From Rariloculus sp965263005 (lineage in GTDB: Bacteria; Pseudomonadota; Gammaproteobacteria; Steroidobacterales; Rariloculaceae): a stretch of DNA of 64,000 bases. This document shows, one piece after another, positions 62,629 through 64,000 of this stretch. The notes under the pieces were generated by a model, which searched no databases, had not been told where the DNA came from, and saw nothing but the letters and a program-made list of their open reading frames with translations. The stretch covers positions 3,472,001 through 3,536,000 of the forward strand of contig NZ_OZ253579.1 in the NCBI RefSeq assembly GCF_965263005.1, written 5' to 3'. The position numbers and the translations under genes were made by a program. The first letter of the stretch is position 1. Every line of letters begins with the position of its first letter.

Positions 62629-63429
62629 TCAAGAATCGATACGAGGCCGTCGGCGGTGCCCGGCGGCTTCCTCGGCGTCGGCGCCAGCGGCAGTGTCAAC
62701 GTCGATGTCGCCGGCGGCTTCGTGCTGCAGATGCCTGCCGAGCACGCGAGTCGCCTTGCGCGTGATCACCACGACCAGAAGCACCGTTGCGGCCAGTCCT
62801 CCGATCAACAATGCGAGACCGAACGGGCTGTCGTCGAACTGTCCGCCGGTGAGCGCCATGAGATCCTGGGCAACGCTGCCGACGTACACGTACAGCACAA
62901 GTATCGGCAGCAAGCCAATCCAGGTCGCGAGAACGTAATCCCGGAAGCGCACACCCGTTACGCTGAAGGCATAGTTGAGCAGGAAGAACGGAAACAACGG
63001 CGACAACCGTGAGAGAGCCACGATCGTGAACCCGTCGGTCCGTGTCGCGATGTCGAGCGCGTTGAACCACGCCAGGCGTTCGATGCGCCGCTTGACCCAA
63101 TCACGGGCGAAGAAGCGGCCGACGAGGAATGCGCTCGACGCGCTGAGCAAACTGCCCGCTGACACGAGCACGAGACCGAACGGCATTCCGAACAGGAAAC
63201 CGGCCGCGAGCGTTGGAAACGTCGCTGGGACCAGCAACACGGTGACCGCGACATAGGCAACGAGGAAGACGGCCCACGACAACGTGCGATGGGTCTCGAT
63301 CCACGAAACGCCGAATTCGAGCCAATCGCGTATCGGCAGGTCGGCGGCCCCGGTCGCAAGAACAATGGCCGCGGCTGCGAGGACCACGAGCAGCACGACG
63401 AACACGAGCGTTTTGTGTGACCGCTTCAT
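62629..63429 (-). CDS. TVP38/TMEM64 family membrane protein (copy 2)
   Basis: The product is 266 residues from ATG 63429, which overlaps the upstream glycosyltransferase stop (ATGA). It carries the VTT core (FARDWVKRRIERLAWFNALD, ALSRLSPLFPFFLLNYAFSV) and a poorly conserved acidic and basic tail. It is a tandem duplicate of the neighbour. An in-frame start at 63582 would overlap the upstream gene deeply and is unlikely. Confidence 0.9.
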   Translation of the reverse strand: MKRSHKTLVFVVLLVVLAAAAIVLATGAADLPIRDWLEFGVSWIETHRTLSWAVFLVAYVAVTVLLVPATFPTLAAGFLFGMPFGLVLVSAGSLLSASSAFLVGRFFARDWVKRRIERLAWFNALDIATRTDGFTIVALSRLSPLFPFFLLNYAFSVTGVRFRDYVLATWIGLLPILVLYVYVGSVAQDLMALTGGQFDDSPFGLALLIGGLAATVLLVVVITRKATRVLGRHLQHEAAGDIDVDTAAGADAEEAAGHRRRPRIDS

Positions 63430-64000
63430 GGCTGAGTTTCGGGGCGATGACCGTCGTTCGCGAGCCAGGCGCCAAGCGCTCTGCGCGCCGGACGCGCATC
63501 TTCCCCGACAACGCGCTTGAGCGCGTCGAGATCCTCGAACGTGTCGACGTCGGCTAGCGGCGCCAAGCGGGCCATCCGCCAACCCAGTGCGTTACAGAAC
63601 TGCTCGAGGTCGGCCATGAGGCGCGTGCTGCTCCACGCGAGCTCTCCGAGGTCCGGCCATTCGTGACGCACACCCATGAGCACGACCCCGCCGTCGAGCG
63701 CGGGACCGAGCACGACGTCATGGTCGCCGAGCGCGTCCGCAGCCTGCTCGAGGTAGCGTTCGTCGAGTTCCGGACAGTCGATGCCGATGAAGATCTGACG
63801 CTCGAATCCGCGCATCCTGAGCGTACGGTTGACGTGATTGATTCTCTCTCCGAGGTTCCGTCCCCGTTGCGGCACGACCGCATCGGCCGGGCTGATCCGC
63901 GCCGCCAACCACCCGCCGTCGTGCTCGTCGGCCGGCGCGAAGCAAACGGGGCCGGGCCATGCCGCCATGTCCTCGAACGCGCAGTAGCACAGGTGTTCAG
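63426..64000 (-). CDS. TIGR04282-like glycosyltransferase (arsenosugar-associated type 1), 5' end beyond window
   Basis: The frame is open to the window edge, so only the C-terminal ~190 residues are seen. Recognisable are QRGRNLGERINHVNRTLRMR, FIGIDCPELDERYLEQAADA, LGPALDGGVVLMG and the terminal DVDTFEDLDALKRV, as in the DUF2064/TIGR04282 glycosyltransferases. It begins the visible part of the operon, and its stop overlaps the TVP38 start by four bases. Confidence 0.85.
   Translation of the reverse strand, partial: EHLCYCAFEDMAAWPGPVCFAPADEHDGGWLAARISPADAVVPQRGRNLGERINHVNRTLRMRGFERQIFIGIDCPELDERYLEQAADALGDHDVVLGPALDGGVVLMGVRHEWPDLGELAWSSTRLMADLEQFCNALGWRMARLAPLADVDTFEDLDALKRVVGEDARPARRALGAWLANDGHRPETQP

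Noticed and set aside
1..64000. CRISPR arrays, prophage structural genes or a replication origin
   Set aside because: No regularly spaced repeat array, phage capsid/tail genes, dnaA boxes or replication genes were seen.

Overview
The window is GC-rich DNA with tightly packed genes on both strands. It looks like the chromosome of an uncultured gammaproteobacterium. The support is a DUF1820 gene, a single-chain ~1,300-residue PurL, a QmcA/NfeD pair, a DUF938 methyltransferase and a tRNA-Ser(CGA) with encoded CCA. The many secreted oxidative and hydrolytic enzymes (DUF1592/DUF1552, Abhydrolase_10, DUF6152, P450, HsaA-like flavin monooxygenase, amidohydrolases) resemble what is found in environmental Woeseiales/Steroidobacterales-type lineages. 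That placement is inference.

Region by region. 1-10.3 kb: a truncated exported amidase, a cytochrome P450, a YceI protein, then an ankyrin protein divergent from a DUF1592/DUF1552 pair, and glyA. 10.4-19.4 kb: a secreted alpha/beta hydrolase, a di-haem peroxidase with a C-terminal FN3-like domain, a hemerythrin-like protein, a PPOX flavoprotein, a DUF938 methyltransferase, an S41 lipoprotein protease, a small lipoprotein and a 2-hydroxyacid dehydrogenase. 19.5-30 kb: QmcA/NfeD, two amidohydrolases, a VOC protein, a propionyl-CoA synthetase-like ligase, a secreted EEP-family protein, a flavin monooxygenase and a periplasmic MBL-fold hydrolase.

30-37 kb is a decayed island. It has an IS3-type remnant, a choice-of-anchor-B lipoprotein, an unusually GC-rich one-piece histidine kinase/response regulator behind an AT-rich promoter, an IS1380-type remnant and a frameshifted, truncated tyrosine integrase. 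A degenerate 26-nt direct repeat brackets it.

37.7-47.6 kb is a run of plus-strand genes and the most promising uncharacterised system. Two copies of a module encode exported proteins sharing a GRWEGDTLV-type C-terminal domain plus a DUF6152 protein. They flank a lipoprotein made of two tandem ModA-like domains, a CBS protein and a Tat-exported arylmalonate-decarboxylase-like enzyme. The run ends with two DUF6644 membrane proteins. 47.6-49.4 kb is a second mobile scar beside tRNA-Ser(CGA), with two IS3 fragments around a HigB/HigA-like toxin-antitoxin pair.

49.5-58.5 kb is mostly core: crcB, a MerR-controlled Zn/Cd-type P-ATPase with a recognisable MerR operator, a HisN-like phosphatase, purL and DUF1820. 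58.7-64 kb is a compact minus-strand operon with both glycosyltransferase families associated with arsenosugar synthesis (TIGR04282 and TIGR04283), two tandem TVP38/TMEM64 proteins, a MerA-like flavoprotein and a radical SAM enzyme that does not look like canonical ArsS.
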